From Streptomyces sp. AC555_RSS877 (GTDB lineage Bacteria > Actinomycetota > Actinomycetes > Streptomycetales > Streptomycetaceae): a DNA stretch of 64,000 bases. Shown here piece by piece: positions 17,180-25,274 of this stretch. Numbering within the stretch: the stretch's first letter is position 1; each line of letters starts with the position of its first letter. The stretch lies in contig NZ_JAGMUK010000079.1 of the NCBI RefSeq assembly GCF_019049245.1, positions 207,489 through 271,488 on the forward strand. The letters run 5' to 3'. The translations under genes and the position numbers were made by a program. The notes under the pieces were generated by a model. It worked only from the letters and a program-made list of their open reading frames with translations, was not told the DNA's origin and searched no databases.

Positions 17180-19243
17180 GTGGCAAATGCGGAGCACAGC
17201 GGGCGACCGGCAGAAGCGTTCGGGGCGGCAGCCGGCGGCCCGGCCACGCCTGCCCGGGCCCGCCTCCGCGCGGCCCGGCTCGGCCTGTGGCTGGTCGCCG
17301 TGGTCCTCGCCGTCAGACAGGTGGCCGTCGTCCTCAGTACCCCGCGGGGGGACCGGCTGACGGATCTGGAGACCTGGGTCGGTCCGAACGGCGTCCTGCA
17401 TGTGAAGGGCTCGCTGTACGACTCGACGCGCTTCACCGGTACTCCTTTCGGTGGACTGGTGATGAAGCCGCTCACCAGAGCCGCCGAACAGGCCCTCGGC
17501 TGGGGCTGGACCTTCGGCACGCTGCTGCTGGTCGTCGCGCTCGGCCTGGTCGCCGCCCGCGCCCTGCCCCAGCCCGTCGGCCGCCGCGCCTCCCTGCTCG
17601 CCGCGCCGGTCGCGATCAGCCTGCTGATGCTGTCGCTGCCGGTGCGCAACACGCTCTGGCTCGGCCAGACCAGCGTCATCCCGGTCCTGCTTGTACTGCT
17701 CGGCTGCTTCGCCGTACGTGGCCAGCGCGCCAGCGGCCTGCTCATCGGCTTCGCCGCCGCCCTGCAGCCCACCGTCCTGCTCTTCGCCCCGCTGCTGTGG
17801 TTCACCGGCCGCCGCAAGGCCGCCCTGTCCACCGGCGTCACCTTCGCCGGATGTACGGCGCTCGCCTGGGCGGCGATGCCGCACGACTCGTACACCTACT
17901 GGGTGCACCACATGGCCGGCGTGGGCCTCGGCGGCAAGGCCGACGACCTCGCCAACCAGTCCCTGCACGGGTTCCTGCTCCGCCTGGGTCTGTCCGGCCC
18001 CCTGGAGATCGCCCTCTTCCTGCTGCTGGGCGCCGCGGTCGCCGCCCTCGGCCTGGGCCGCGCCGTGCGCTACGCCCGCGACGGACAGCTCCTGCTCGCC
18101 GTCGCGACCACCGGCTGCGCGGCGATCGCCGTCTCGCCGACCACCTGGCAGCACCAACTGCTGTGGGTGCTGCTGGCGGTCGTCGGCCGGGTCGGCAAGC
18201 GGGCCTCCGACCGGTACGTGTGGCCGGTCGCCGTCGTCCTGGTGATGACGCTGCCCGCGAAGATGATGCTGCCGAACATGGCGGCGCTGTACGCCCTGCG
18301 GGACAACGCGGTGCTGCTCGCGGCCGTCGCGGCGGCCACCGTCATCCCGTTCCTGTCCCGCACCTCGCCGTACTACCAGTCACCGATCCCGACGCAGTAC
18401 GCCGCGCCCGTCCCCGCACGCCTGCGGCACGTCCCGCTCCTGCCCTTCCTGCGCCGGGTCCTCAGCCGCCCCAACCTCCTGCTGGAGCTGCTGCTCATCC
18501 GCGTCACGTACGCCGCCTACCAGCAGGTGCGCCTCGCGGCGACCGGCGGCTCCAACTCGGCCGGCCGGGCCAGGGCCGAGGAGCACGGCCACCAGATCCA
18601 CGACATGGAGCGATGGCTCCACATCGACATCGAGTACTGGGCCAACCACGCGGTCGTCAAGGTCGACTGGATCCGCGAGTTCTTCGACTTCTACTACACG
18701 TCGTTCCACTTCGTCGTCCCGCTGAGCGTCCTCGCCGTCCTGTACTGGCGCCGTCCCGTCGACTACCGCTGGGCCCGCTCCTCCCTCGGCTTCACCACCC
18801 TGCTCGCCCTCGTCGGCTTCTGGCTCTACCCGCTCGCGCCGCCGCGCCTGATGCCGAACCTCGGCATCATCGACACCGTGCACGGCGTCCAGGACTTCTC
18901 CAAGCCGGACTACGGCACCCTGACCGCCCTCACCAACCAGTACGCGGCGATGCCCTCCCTCCACTTCGGCTGGTCCCTGTGGTGCGGGCTCGTCATCGCG
19001 ATCATCGCGCCGAGAGGGTGGATGAAGGCCCTGGGCCTGCTGCACCCGCTCTTCACGGTCACGGCGATCGTGGTGACCGGCAACCACTGGGTGCTGGACG
19101 CGGCGGGCGGTGCGTTGGTCGTGGTGGCGGGCTTCGGGCTGGCGTATCTGTTCCAGGGGCCGCGGGCACGGCTGACGACGGCCGTCGCCGCCGACAGCGA
19201 GCCGGCCCGGGTGAAGGATCTGAAGGATCCCGCTCCGAGCTGA
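17180..19243 (+). CDS. Bifunctional GT87 glycosyltransferase/PAP2 phosphatase membrane protein
   Basis: This protein of about 687 residues has two halves. Residues 40-410 are a polytopic GT87-type (polyprenol-phosphate-mannose-dependent mannosyltransferase-like) domain, with DLETWVGPNG after TM1 and a QPTVLLFAPLLWF helix. Residues 430-670 are a PAP2/inositol-phosphotransferase-like domain, with NQYAAMPSLHFGWSLWCG and GNHWVLDAAGG providing the phosphatase His residues. The family pairs glycolipid assembly with lipid-phosphate transfer in the membrane. GTG 17180 is my preferred start; an ATG at 17101 would add 26 residues. Confidence 0.85.
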   Translation: MANAEHSGRPAEAFGAAAGGPATPARARLRAARLGLWLVAVVLAVRQVAVVLSTPRGDRLTDLETWVGPNGVLHVKGSLYDSTRFTGTPFGGLVMKPLTRAAEQALGWGWTFGTLLLVVALGLVAARALPQPVGRRASLLAAPVAISLLMLSLPVRNTLWLGQTSVIPVLLVLLGCFAVRGQRASGLLIGFAAALQPTVLLFAPLLWFTGRRKAALSTGVTFAGCTALAWAAMPHDSYTYWVHHMAGVGLGGKADDLANQSLHGFLLRLGLSGPLEIALFLLLGAAVAALGLGRAVRYARDGQLLLAVATTGCAAIAVSPTTWQHQLLWVLLAVVGRVGKRASDRYVWPVAVVLVMTLPAKMMLPNMAALYALRDNAVLLAAVAAATVIPFLSRTSPYYQSPIPTQYAAPVPARLRHVPLLPFLRRVLSRPNLLLELLLIRVTYAAYQQVRLAATGGSNSAGRARAEEHGHQIHDMERWLHIDIEYWANHAVVKVDWIREFFDFYYTSFHFVVPLSVLAVLYWRRPVDYRWARSSLGFTTLLALVGFWLYPLAPPRLMPNLGIIDTVHGVQDFSKPDYGTLTALTNQYAAMPSLHFGWSLWCGLVIAIIAPRGWMKALGLLHPLFTVTAIVVTGNHWVLDAAGGALVVVAGFGLAYLFQGPRARLTTAVAADSEPARVKDLKDPAPS

Positions 19244-19277
19244 ACCGGTGCGGGCGGGGCCGTGGGCGCAGGTCGGA

Positions 19278-19309
19278 CGGGCCGACGGCGCCGGGAAGCC
19301 GTCGGCCCG
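19278..19309. terminator. Bidirectional hairpin terminator
   Basis: A perfect 12-bp stem (19278-19289 with 19298-19309) around GCCGGGAA lies between the convergent GT87-PAP2 and P450 genes. Confidence 0.85.
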
Positions 19310-19321
19310 AGTGCCGGCCGG

Positions 19322-20557
19322 TCAGCCGGTGCTGACCTGGAGTTCCTTGACGCCGTTGATCCACGCGGAGCGCAGTCGCCGGGGGTCTCCCGTCGGCCTG
19401 AGGCCGGGCATCGCATCGGCGATCGCGTTGAAGATGAGGTCGATCTCCAGCACGGCCAGGGACTTGCCGAGGCAGTAGTGCGGGCCTCCGCCGCCGAAGC
19501 CGAGGTGGGGGTTCGGGTCGCGGGTGATGTCGAAGGCGTCCGGGTTCTCGAACACCTCGGAGTCGTGGTTGGCGGAGGCGTAGAAGAGGCCGACCCGGTC
19601 GCCCTTCTTGATCTGCTTGCCGCCCAGTTCGGTGTCCTGGGTGGCGGTGCGCTGGAAGGAGTTGACCGGTGTGGCCCAGCGGACGATCTCCTCGGCGGCG
19701 GTCGCCGGCCGCTCCGCCTTGTACAGCTCCCACTGGTCGGGGTGGGTGAGGAAGGCGTGCATGCCGTGGGTGATGGCGTTGCGCGTGGTCTCGTTGCCCG
19801 CGACGGCCAGCATCAGCACGAAGAACCCGAACTCGTCCGAGTTGAGGGTGCCCTCGTCCTCGGCCGACACCAGTGTCGTCACGATGTCCTTGGCCGGGCA
19901 CCGCTTGCGGTCGGCGGCCATGTTCATCGCGTAGGCGATGAGTTCGGTGGCCGATTCCTGGCCGACCTCCTCGGTGATCGCGTACTCCGGATCGTCGTAC
20001 GAGATCATCTTGTTGGACCAGTCGAAGATCTTGGCCCGGTCGTCCTGCGGGATCCCGATGAGCTCGGCGATCGCCTGGAGCGGCAGCTCGCAGGCGACCT
20101 GGGTGACGAAGTCGAAGGAGCCGGAGCGGGCGCGGGCCTCCGCGACGATCGCGTGGGCTCGGGCACGCAGGGTGTCCTCCAGGGCGCGGATGGCCCGCGG
20201 GGTGAACACGCGCTGCACGATCTGGCGGACGCGGGTGTGTTCCGGCGGGTCCATGTTGAGCAGGATCAGCCGCTGGGCGTCGATCGCGTCGCGCTCGATG
20301 TGCTCGTTGAAGCGGATGATCGCCGTGTTGAGGTACGAGGAGAAGAGCTCCGGGTGGGTCGAGACGTACTTGACGTCCGCGTGCCGGGTGACGGCCCAGT
20401 ACCCGTCGTCCTGGAAGCCGGCGAGGTTCGAGGTCTGGGGGATCCAGCAGACCGGCTCGGCTCGGCGCAGCTCGGCGAACTCCGGCAGCGGGACGCGGTG
20501 TTGCAGCAGATCGGGGTCGGAGAAGTCGAACCCGTCGGGGAGAGCTGGACAGGGCAT
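19322..20557 (-). CDS. Cytochrome P450, CYP125-like
   Basis: This 411-residue soluble P450 has the I-helix AGNETTRN near residue 235, the EEIVRW ExxR helix near 275, and heme-thiolate FGGGGPHYCLGKSLAVLEID near 350. The C-terminal run ADAMPGLRPTGDPRRLRSAW resembles the tail of mycobacterial CYP125, the sterol C26/27-monooxygenase. Head-to-head pairing with a FadA5-like thiolase and KstR-like boxes support a sterol side-chain role, but substrate identity is inference. The ferredoxin at 35179 is a candidate electron donor. The 15-bp palindrome 37 nt upstream and two KstR-like boxes mark its control region. Confidence 0.9.
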   Translation of the reverse strand: MPCPALPDGFDFSDPDLLQHRVPLPEFAELRRAEPVCWIPQTSNLAGFQDDGYWAVTRHADVKYVSTHPELFSSYLNTAIIRFNEHIERDAIDAQRLILLNMDPPEHTRVRQIVQRVFTPRAIRALEDTLRARAHAIVAEARARSGSFDFVTQVACELPLQAIAELIGIPQDDRAKIFDWSNKMISYDDPEYAITEEVGQESATELIAYAMNMAADRKRCPAKDIVTTLVSAEDEGTLNSDEFGFFVLMLAVAGNETTRNAITHGMHAFLTHPDQWELYKAERPATAAEEIVRWATPVNSFQRTATQDTELGGKQIKKGDRVGLFYASANHDSEVFENPDAFDITRDPNPHLGFGGGGPHYCLGKSLAVLEIDLIFNAIADAMPGLRPTGDPRRLRSAWINGVKELQVSTG

Positions 20558-20594
20558 GGGCGACTCCAGCTGAGGGTCTGGGCCGTGGTGTTGC

Positions 20595-20609
20595 CTGACG
20601 GTCCATCAG
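20595..20609. promoter_or_regulatory. 15-bp palindrome, motif CTGAYRNNCCRTCAG
   Basis: Read toward the P450 the site is CTGATGGACCGTCAG, 14 of 15 identical to the site before the aldehyde dehydrogenase (33670). A third relative lies before the hsd4B operon (53372). It sits 37 nt before the P450 start. Confidence 0.65.
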
Positions 20610-20630
20610 GGATGAGGTCGCCGTGAAGGT

Positions 20631-20644
20631 AGTAACGGGTTCTA
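20631..20644. promoter_or_regulatory. KstR-like operator (13/14)
   Basis: AGTAACGGGTTCTA matches TnnAACnnGTTnnA at all but the first base. It lies in the P450/thiolase divergent region, 73 nt from the P450 start. Confidence 0.5.
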
Positions 20645-20723
20645 GAAGTAGCAAGGGGTGCGGCGCCTCGAATTGGCTGCACGCCCCTTGCGGTGGCGGG
20701 CGACCGGTCAGCAGACTGCAGGT

Positions 20724-20747
20724 GGAACTAGAACACGTACTAGTTCC
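20724..20747. promoter_or_regulatory. Palindrome with embedded KstR-like box, thiolase promoter
   Basis: GGAACTAG and its complement CTAGTTCC flank an 8-nt centre. Inside, TAGAACACGTACTA (20729-20742) matches the KstR consensus except for one base of GTT. It is 62 nt upstream of the thiolase start. Confidence 0.55.
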
Positions 20748-20809
20748 GCGTGGCGGGCCGGGCCGGGACGCCCCCGCGCCGCGCGGGTACCGGAGGAGAG
20801 GAACTCCCC

Positions 20810-21979
20810 ATGGCCGCGGAACCCGTGATCGTCGAGGCCGTACGCACCCCCATCGGCAGGCGCGGCGGCGCGCTCGCCAACCTGCATCCCGCCTATCTCC
20901 TGGGCGAGACCTACCGTGAACTCCTCGGCCGCACCGGCATCCCCGCCGACTGCGTCGAACAGATCGTCGGCGGCACCGTCACCCACGCCGGCGAACAGTC
21001 CATGAACCCCGCGCGCACGGCCTGGCTGGCCGTCGGGCTGCCGTACGAGACGGCGGCGACGACCGTCGACGCGCAGTGCGGATCCTCGCAGCAGGCCTCG
21101 CACATGGTGGCCAACATGATCGCCGCGGGCGTGATCGACGTGGGCATCAGCTGTGGCGTCGAGTCGATGTCACGGGTGCCGCTGGGGTCCGGGTCGAAGC
21201 ACGGGCCGGGCAAGCCGTTCCCCGACGAGTGGAACGTGGATCTGCCGAACCAGTTCGAGGCGGCGGAGCGGATCGCCCGACACCGGGGCCTGACCCGGGA
21301 GAACGTCGACTCGCTGGGGCTTCTCTCGCAGGAGCGGGCCGCGGTGGCCTGGGCCGAGGAGCGGTTCAAGCGCGAGACGTTCGCCGTACAGGTGCCGACG
21401 ACCGAGGAGGAACAGCGGGCCGGGCAGGGTATGTGGCGGCTGGTCGACCGGGACGAGGGGCTGCGCGACACGTCCATGGAGGCGCTGGCCAGGCTGAAGC
21501 CGATCATGCCGACCGCCGTGCACACGGCGGGCAACTCCTCCCAGATCAGCGACGGTTCGGCGGCGATCATGTGGGCGTCCAAGCGGATGGCCCGCGCGCT
21601 GAAGCTGCGGCCCCGGGCACGGATCGTCGCCCAGGCGCTGGTGGGTGCCGACCCGCATTTCCACCTGGACGGGCCGATCGACGCGACGCGGGCGGTGCTG
21701 GGGAAGGCCGGCATGGCGATGAAGGACATCGACGTCGTCGAGATCAACGAGGCGTTCGCGTCCGTGGTGCTGAGCTGGGCGCAGGTCTTCGAGCAGGACC
21801 TGGAGAAGGTCAACGTCAACGGTGGCGCGATCGCGCTCGGGCACCCCGTCGGGGCGTCCGGGGTCCGGCTCATCACGACCGCGCTGCATGAACTGGAGCG
21901 CGTGGACAAGGAGTTCGCGCTGGTGACGATGTGCGCGGGCGGCGGGCTGGCCACCGGGACGATCATTCAGCGGCTGTAG
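20810..21979 (+). CDS. Acetyl-CoA acyltransferase (steroid 3-ketoacyl-CoA thiolase, FadA5-like)
   Basis: This 389-residue thiolase has the active-site Cys in DAQCGSSQQASHMV near residue 92, the NEAFA loop near 315, the catalytic His in ALGHPVGASG near 347, and the second Cys in MCAGGG near 377. The opening EPVIVEAVRTPIGRRGG and the AGEQSMNPARTAWL segment resemble FadA5, which cleaves the cholesterol side chain in mycobacteria. Start ATG 20810 has GGAGGAGAGG upstream. Divergent from the CYP125-like P450, it probably shares the KstR-like control region. Confidence 0.9.
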   Translation: MAAEPVIVEAVRTPIGRRGGALANLHPAYLLGETYRELLGRTGIPADCVEQIVGGTVTHAGEQSMNPARTAWLAVGLPYETAATTVDAQCGSSQQASHMVANMIAAGVIDVGISCGVESMSRVPLGSGSKHGPGKPFPDEWNVDLPNQFEAAERIARHRGLTRENVDSLGLLSQERAAVAWAEERFKRETFAVQVPTTEEEQRAGQGMWRLVDRDEGLRDTSMEALARLKPIMPTAVHTAGNSSQISDGSAAIMWASKRMARALKLRPRARIVAQALVGADPHFHLDGPIDATRAVLGKAGMAMKDIDVVEINEAFASVVLSWAQVFEQDLEKVNVNGGAIALGHPVGASGVRLITTALHELERVDKEFALVTMCAGGGLATGTIIQRL

Positions 21980-22028
21980 TCGCTGTCCATGCAGCTGTCC
22001 ATGCAGCTGTCCACGTCGCCGTGGCCGC

Positions 22029-23003
22029 TCAGGATGACGCTCCGTAGCGGGCGACGATCATGGCGGCACGGTGGTGCAGGGTGGCACGCAGTTCTTCCGG
22101 GGCCAGGACCTCCGCGTGCGTGGCGTGCTGCCACAGCGCCCACTCGGCGTGCCGCGCATCCTGGAAGACCAGGTTCAGTCGCAGTCGGCCGTCCGCGTCG
22201 GATTCCTCGGCGCGGACGGCCAGCGCGGTGCCCACCAGGTGGTCCCGCCGCGCCGGGTCCACCCGTACCAGCACGGCGAGTTGGTCGCCTCCGGTGCGGA
22301 ACCGCGCGCTGCGTTCCTGCCAGGCCTGGTCCAGGTCGACCGTGCCCGGACGCTGCGCGGGTTCGTCCAGCGCCTCGGCGGCCAGCACCCGGGACAGCCG
22401 GTACGTGCGGTCCGCGCCGCCCCTCGTGGCCAGCAGGTAGCCCTGCTCGCGGACGGTGACCAGGCCGATCGGGTCCACCGTGCGCCACTTCGGGGTCTGG
22501 TCCACAGCTGCGTACTGGATGCGCAGCCTGTGTCCGGCGAACACGGCGCGCCGGACCTCGGCCGCGATGGTGTCGGACACCTCGTCCGCGGTCACGCGGC
22601 GCGAGAGGAGGTCGGTCTCCGGGTCGATGAGCAGGCGCTGCGCCGCGCCGGCCGCGGTGTCCCGAAGGCCTTCGGGCAGTGCGTCGACCAGTTTGAGCAT
22701 GGCGGAGGCGAGTGCCGAGCCGAGGCCGAACAGCTGCGCGCCGCGCCGTGATCCGACGACCAGCAGGGCCAGCGCCTCGTCGTGGTTCAGTCCGGTGAGC
22801 GCCGTCCGGAAATCGGGCAACAACGCGAAACCGCCGTGCCTGCCGCGTTCGGCGTAGACCGGGACACCGGCCGCGGACAGCGCCTCCATGTCGCGCAGCA
22901 CCGTGCGGGTGGACACCTCCAGCTCACTGGCCAGCATGTCCGCGGTCATCCGACCGCGCTGACGCAGGAGGAGCACCAGGGAAACCAACCGGTCGGCCCG
23001 CAC
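22029..23003 (-). CDS. HTH/WYL-domain transcriptional regulator (YafY-type)
   Basis: This 324-residue regulator has an N-terminal winged helix-turn-helix of HTH_11 type (MTADMLASELEVSTRTVLRD, residues 19-38). A central WYL domain with RLRIQYAAV near residue 160 follows, then the WYL C-terminal extension to the end. WYL domains bind nucleotides or nucleic acid ligands. It is divergent from RidA with a 138-nt gap, so it likely controls that promoter and its own. The GTG 23003 start leaves almost no leader. Confidence 0.92.
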   Translation of the reverse strand: MRADRLVSLVLLLRQRGRMTADMLASELEVSTRTVLRDMEALSAAGVPVYAERGRHGGFALLPDFRTALTGLNHDEALALLVVGSRRGAQLFGLGSALASAMLKLVDALPEGLRDTAAGAAQRLLIDPETDLLSRRVTADEVSDTIAAEVRRAVFAGHRLRIQYAAVDQTPKWRTVDPIGLVTVREQGYLLATRGGADRTYRLSRVLAAEALDEPAQRPGTVDLDQAWQERSARFRTGGDQLAVLVRVDPARRDHLVGTALAVRAEESDADGRLRLNLVFQDARHAEWALWQHATHAEVLAPEELRATLHHRAAMIVARYGASS

Positions 23004-23141
23004 GCGGAAAAGCTAGCAAAAATACATGACCAAGGGTGTCACGTTTTGTTGGGAGGCTCCCTCACACGACGTCAGAAGGCTCGGCACTGCCGAGCCGATG
23101 GACCACGTACGGTCCGTGAATCGAAGGGAGCCAGTGCTGCA

Positions 23142-23537
23142 ATGGAACGAAATGCGGTCAACCCGGTGTCGTGGTCGGTGGAGATGGGCTTCAACCAGGG
23201 TGAGGTCGTCTCCGGGCACTCGCGCACCCTGTACATCTCGGGACAGACCGCGATGAGCAGCGAAGGAAAGCCCGAGCACGACGGTGACATGGCGGCGCAG
23301 CTGGCGCTGAGCGTCGACAACGTCGAGGCCGTGCTCGCCGAGGCCGGCATGTCCCTCTCGCATCTCGTCCGGCTCAACGTCTACACGACCGACGTCGACC
23401 TGCTCTTCCAGCACTACGGCGTGCTGGCCGGACGGCTGGGCGCTGCCGGGGTCGCGCCGGCCACCACGATGCTCGGGGTGACGCGTCTGGCGATCCCCGG
23501 CCAGATGGTCGAGCTCGAGGGCACCGCCGTCGCGTGA
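23142..23537 (+). CDS. ridA: RidA family protein (enamine/imine deaminase)
   Basis: This 131-residue YjgF/YER057c/UK114 protein acts in the cytosol as a homotrimer in this family, hydrolysing reactive enamine/imine intermediates. Visible landmarks are SGHSRTLYISGQTAM near residue 25, LVRLNVYTTDVD near 76, and the C-terminal RLAIPGQMVELEGTAVA. The usual catalytic-site Arg of canonical RidA is replaced in this subgroup, so the exact substrate is open. ATG 23142 has AAGGGAG upstream; the frame upstream overlaps the WYL gene and is not coding. Confidence 0.92.
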   Translation: MERNAVNPVSWSVEMGFNQGEVVSGHSRTLYISGQTAMSSEGKPEHDGDMAAQLALSVDNVEAVLAEAGMSLSHLVRLNVYTTDVDLLFQHYGVLAGRLGAAGVAPATTMLGVTRLAIPGQMVELEGTAVA

Positions 23538-23599
23538 GGTGATCTCGTCCCTTCCGCTGCTCCTGCCCGTCGGAACCGGCACGACTTGCCCTGTGGCGG

Positions 23600-23641
23600 G
23601 CGAAGGCGGCGGCCCCGGGGATCGGGGGCCGCCGCCTTCGC
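23600..23641. terminator. 17-bp bidirectional hairpin terminator
   Basis: A perfect 17-bp stem (23600-23616 with 23625-23641) lies between the convergent RidA and transglycosylase genes. Confidence 0.9.
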
Positions 23642-23683
23642 GGAGAGGGGGCTGATCGGTAGAGGGGGCTGACCGGGGGTGGA

Positions 23684-24103
23684 TCAGTACCAGCCGTTGG
23701 CCTGCCAGAAGGCCCAGGCGCCGGTCGGGCTGCCGTAGCGGGAGTTCATGTAGTCGAGGCCCCACTCGATCTGGGTCTCGGCGTTGGTCTTCCAGTCGGA
23801 GCCGGCGGAGGCCATCTTGGAGCCGGGCAGGGCCTGGACCAGGCCGTAGGCGCCGGAGGAGGCGTTCGTGGCGTCGACGTCCCAGCCGCTCTCGTGCTCG
23901 ACGATCTTGCTGAAGGCGTTGTACTGCGCGGTGTCCGGGATCAGTTTGTGCGCGATCGACTTCGCCTCGGTGGCCGAGACCGTGGTGGCCGCGTGGGCGG
24001 GGGCCGCGGTCAGGGCCATGCCGACGGCGGCTGAGGCCAGCGCCACGGCGGTGAGGGCCTTCTTCGGGGAAGCGATGCGACGAACGATGCGGGCGACGGA
24101 CAC
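23684..24103 (-). CDS. Secreted lytic transglycosylase (SLT-like, minimal)
   Basis: This 139-residue exported protein has a signal peptide over residues 1-39 (AVALASAAVGMALTAAPAHA). The SLT-like core carries IVEHESGWDVDATN, with catalytic Glu near residue 69, then SGAYGLVQALPGSKM and EWGLDYMNSRYGSPTGAW. Ending in ANGWY is typical of streptomycete minimal transglycosylases that cleave peptidoglycan strands. Start GTG 24103 follows AAAAGG. I looked for a c-di-AMP (ydaO) riboswitch upstream, as seen in front of related cell-wall hydrolases, and found none. Confidence 0.9.
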   Translation of the reverse strand: MSVARIVRRIASPKKALTAVALASAAVGMALTAAPAHAATTVSATEAKSIAHKLIPDTAQYNAFSKIVEHESGWDVDATNASSGAYGLVQALPGSKMASAGSDWKTNAETQIEWGLDYMNSRYGSPTGAWAFWQANGWY

Positions 24104-24420
24104 GGAGAACCTTTTCTTCGGGGACGGGGTGCCGGGCCTGCCGTGACCAGCCGGTGCGGGCGGCGGTGGCATGCCGCGGCGCCGCGGCCCTGGGGGCACG
24201 TCGGCGCCGTGCGACGTCATCCAGAGAAACAGGCCGGGGCTGCGTCCGCAATGACCGCTTTTACTAGTTGTGGCCGCACGTAGGGGTTTGGTCCGCCATG
24301 TGACCTGGCTCTCGATGCGCAGGTCAGAGGCGCTGCGTGCGCGTACATGCCACGCGCACACGGCTACGGCCCGGCTTCGTAGGTGACCTGCGTCATGTGG
24401 GGTGCTTCACCGTGTGCCCG
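24104..24420. other. Leader/intergenic region upstream of transglycosylase
   Basis: This 317-nt stretch lies between the transglycosylase start and the ECF operon terminator. It includes one AT-rich patch at about 24250-24266 that could be promoter. No riboswitch motif, gene or strong repeat is seen. Confidence 0.4.
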
Positions 24421-24448
24421 CCGCCGTGCCACGGCGAGCGCACGGCGG
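24421..24448 (-). terminator. Hairpin after ECF operon
   Basis: CCGCCGTG (24421-24428) pairs with CACGGCGG (24441-24448). The stem begins 2 nt past the S-component stop codon. Confidence 0.65.
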
Positions 24449-24449
24449 T

Positions 24450-25274
24450 TCACTCAGCGTGGGAGCCGAAAGTGACCGGTGTCTCGAAGGCCGCCCGGCG
24501 GGTGGCGCGGCGCAGGGCCCGGAGGATCGCCGGGCCGATCGTCACCGTCAGGGCGACCGTGACGAGCGCCCGGCCCCCGTCCCAGCCGAGCGACGTGGCC
24601 AGGCAGTACGCGACGAAGCGGGCCAGGTTGGCGGCGACCGCCCCGTCCGGCTGGAAGGCGATGTTCGAGGCGTTCTCCCTCATGAAGGTCCAGCCCGCGA
24701 GGTTGGTGATCGTGCCGTAGGCGAAGGCGGACAGGAAGCCGTAGACGGCGAGGAGCGCCAGTTCGGGGCGACCGCGCAGGCGGTCGGGGCCCGGCAGCAG
24801 GCCCGCGCCCATCGTGAACCAGCCCATCGCCAGCATCTGGAACGGCATCCACGGACCCACCCCGCCCGTGAGCAGCGCCGACGCGAACATCGTCACCGAG
24901 CCCAGCACGAAGCCGAAGCCAGGGCCGAGCACGCGACCGCTCAGCACCATCAGGAAGAACATCGGCTCGATGCCGGCCGTCCCGGCGCCGATGGGCCGCA
25001 GGGCCGCACCGGTCGCGGCCAGTACGCCGAGCATCGCCACCGCCTTCGGGCCGAGGCCGGACTCGGAGATCGTCGCCGCCAGGACGGCCACCAGGAGGAG
25101 CAGCAGTCCCGCGAAGAGCCACGGGGCATCCTGCGCGTGCGCGCCGGCCCGGGAGGCCGGCGGGGCGAGGAACGGCCAGCCCAGGGCGGCCACGCCGACC
25201 GCGCTCACGAGGACCAGGGCGGCGAGGGAACGAGGGCCCAGCCGGACGGCCTTGGCCTGGCGGGTGTCCGTCAT
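24450..25274 (-). CDS. ECF transporter S component
   Basis: This 274-residue integral membrane substrate-binding subunit has six or more helices. The stretch RVLGPGFGFVLGSVTMFASALLTGGVGPWMPFQMLAMGW (residues about 130-170) has the Gly/Ala-rich character of S components that dock on EcfT. The N-terminal about 70 residues add two extra helices. ATG 25274 overlaps the ATPase stop (ATGA). The B12 riboswitch at the head of the operon suggests cobalamin or a precursor as substrate, but the S component itself does not prove this. Confidence 0.85.
   Translation of the reverse strand: MTDTRQAKAVRLGPRSLAALVLVSAVGVAALGWPFLAPPASRAGAHAQDAPWLFAGLLLLLVAVLAATISESGLGPKAVAMLGVLAATGAALRPIGAGTAGIEPMFFLMVLSGRVLGPGFGFVLGSVTMFASALLTGGVGPWMPFQMLAMGWFTMGAGLLPGPDRLRGRPELALLAVYGFLSAFAYGTITNLAGWTFMRENASNIAFQPDGAVAANLARFVAYCLATSLGWDGGRALVTVALTVTIGPAILRALRRATRRAAFETPVTFGSHAE

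Noticed and set aside
19322..21979. Secondary-metabolite cluster around the P450
   Set aside because: No PKS, NRPS, terpene synthase or tailoring set is nearby; the divergent thiolase and KstR-like boxes point to catabolism.
24104..24420. c-di-AMP (ydaO) riboswitch expected before a Streptomyces transglycosylase
   Set aside because: The conserved ydaO blocks are absent from this leader on the minus strand.
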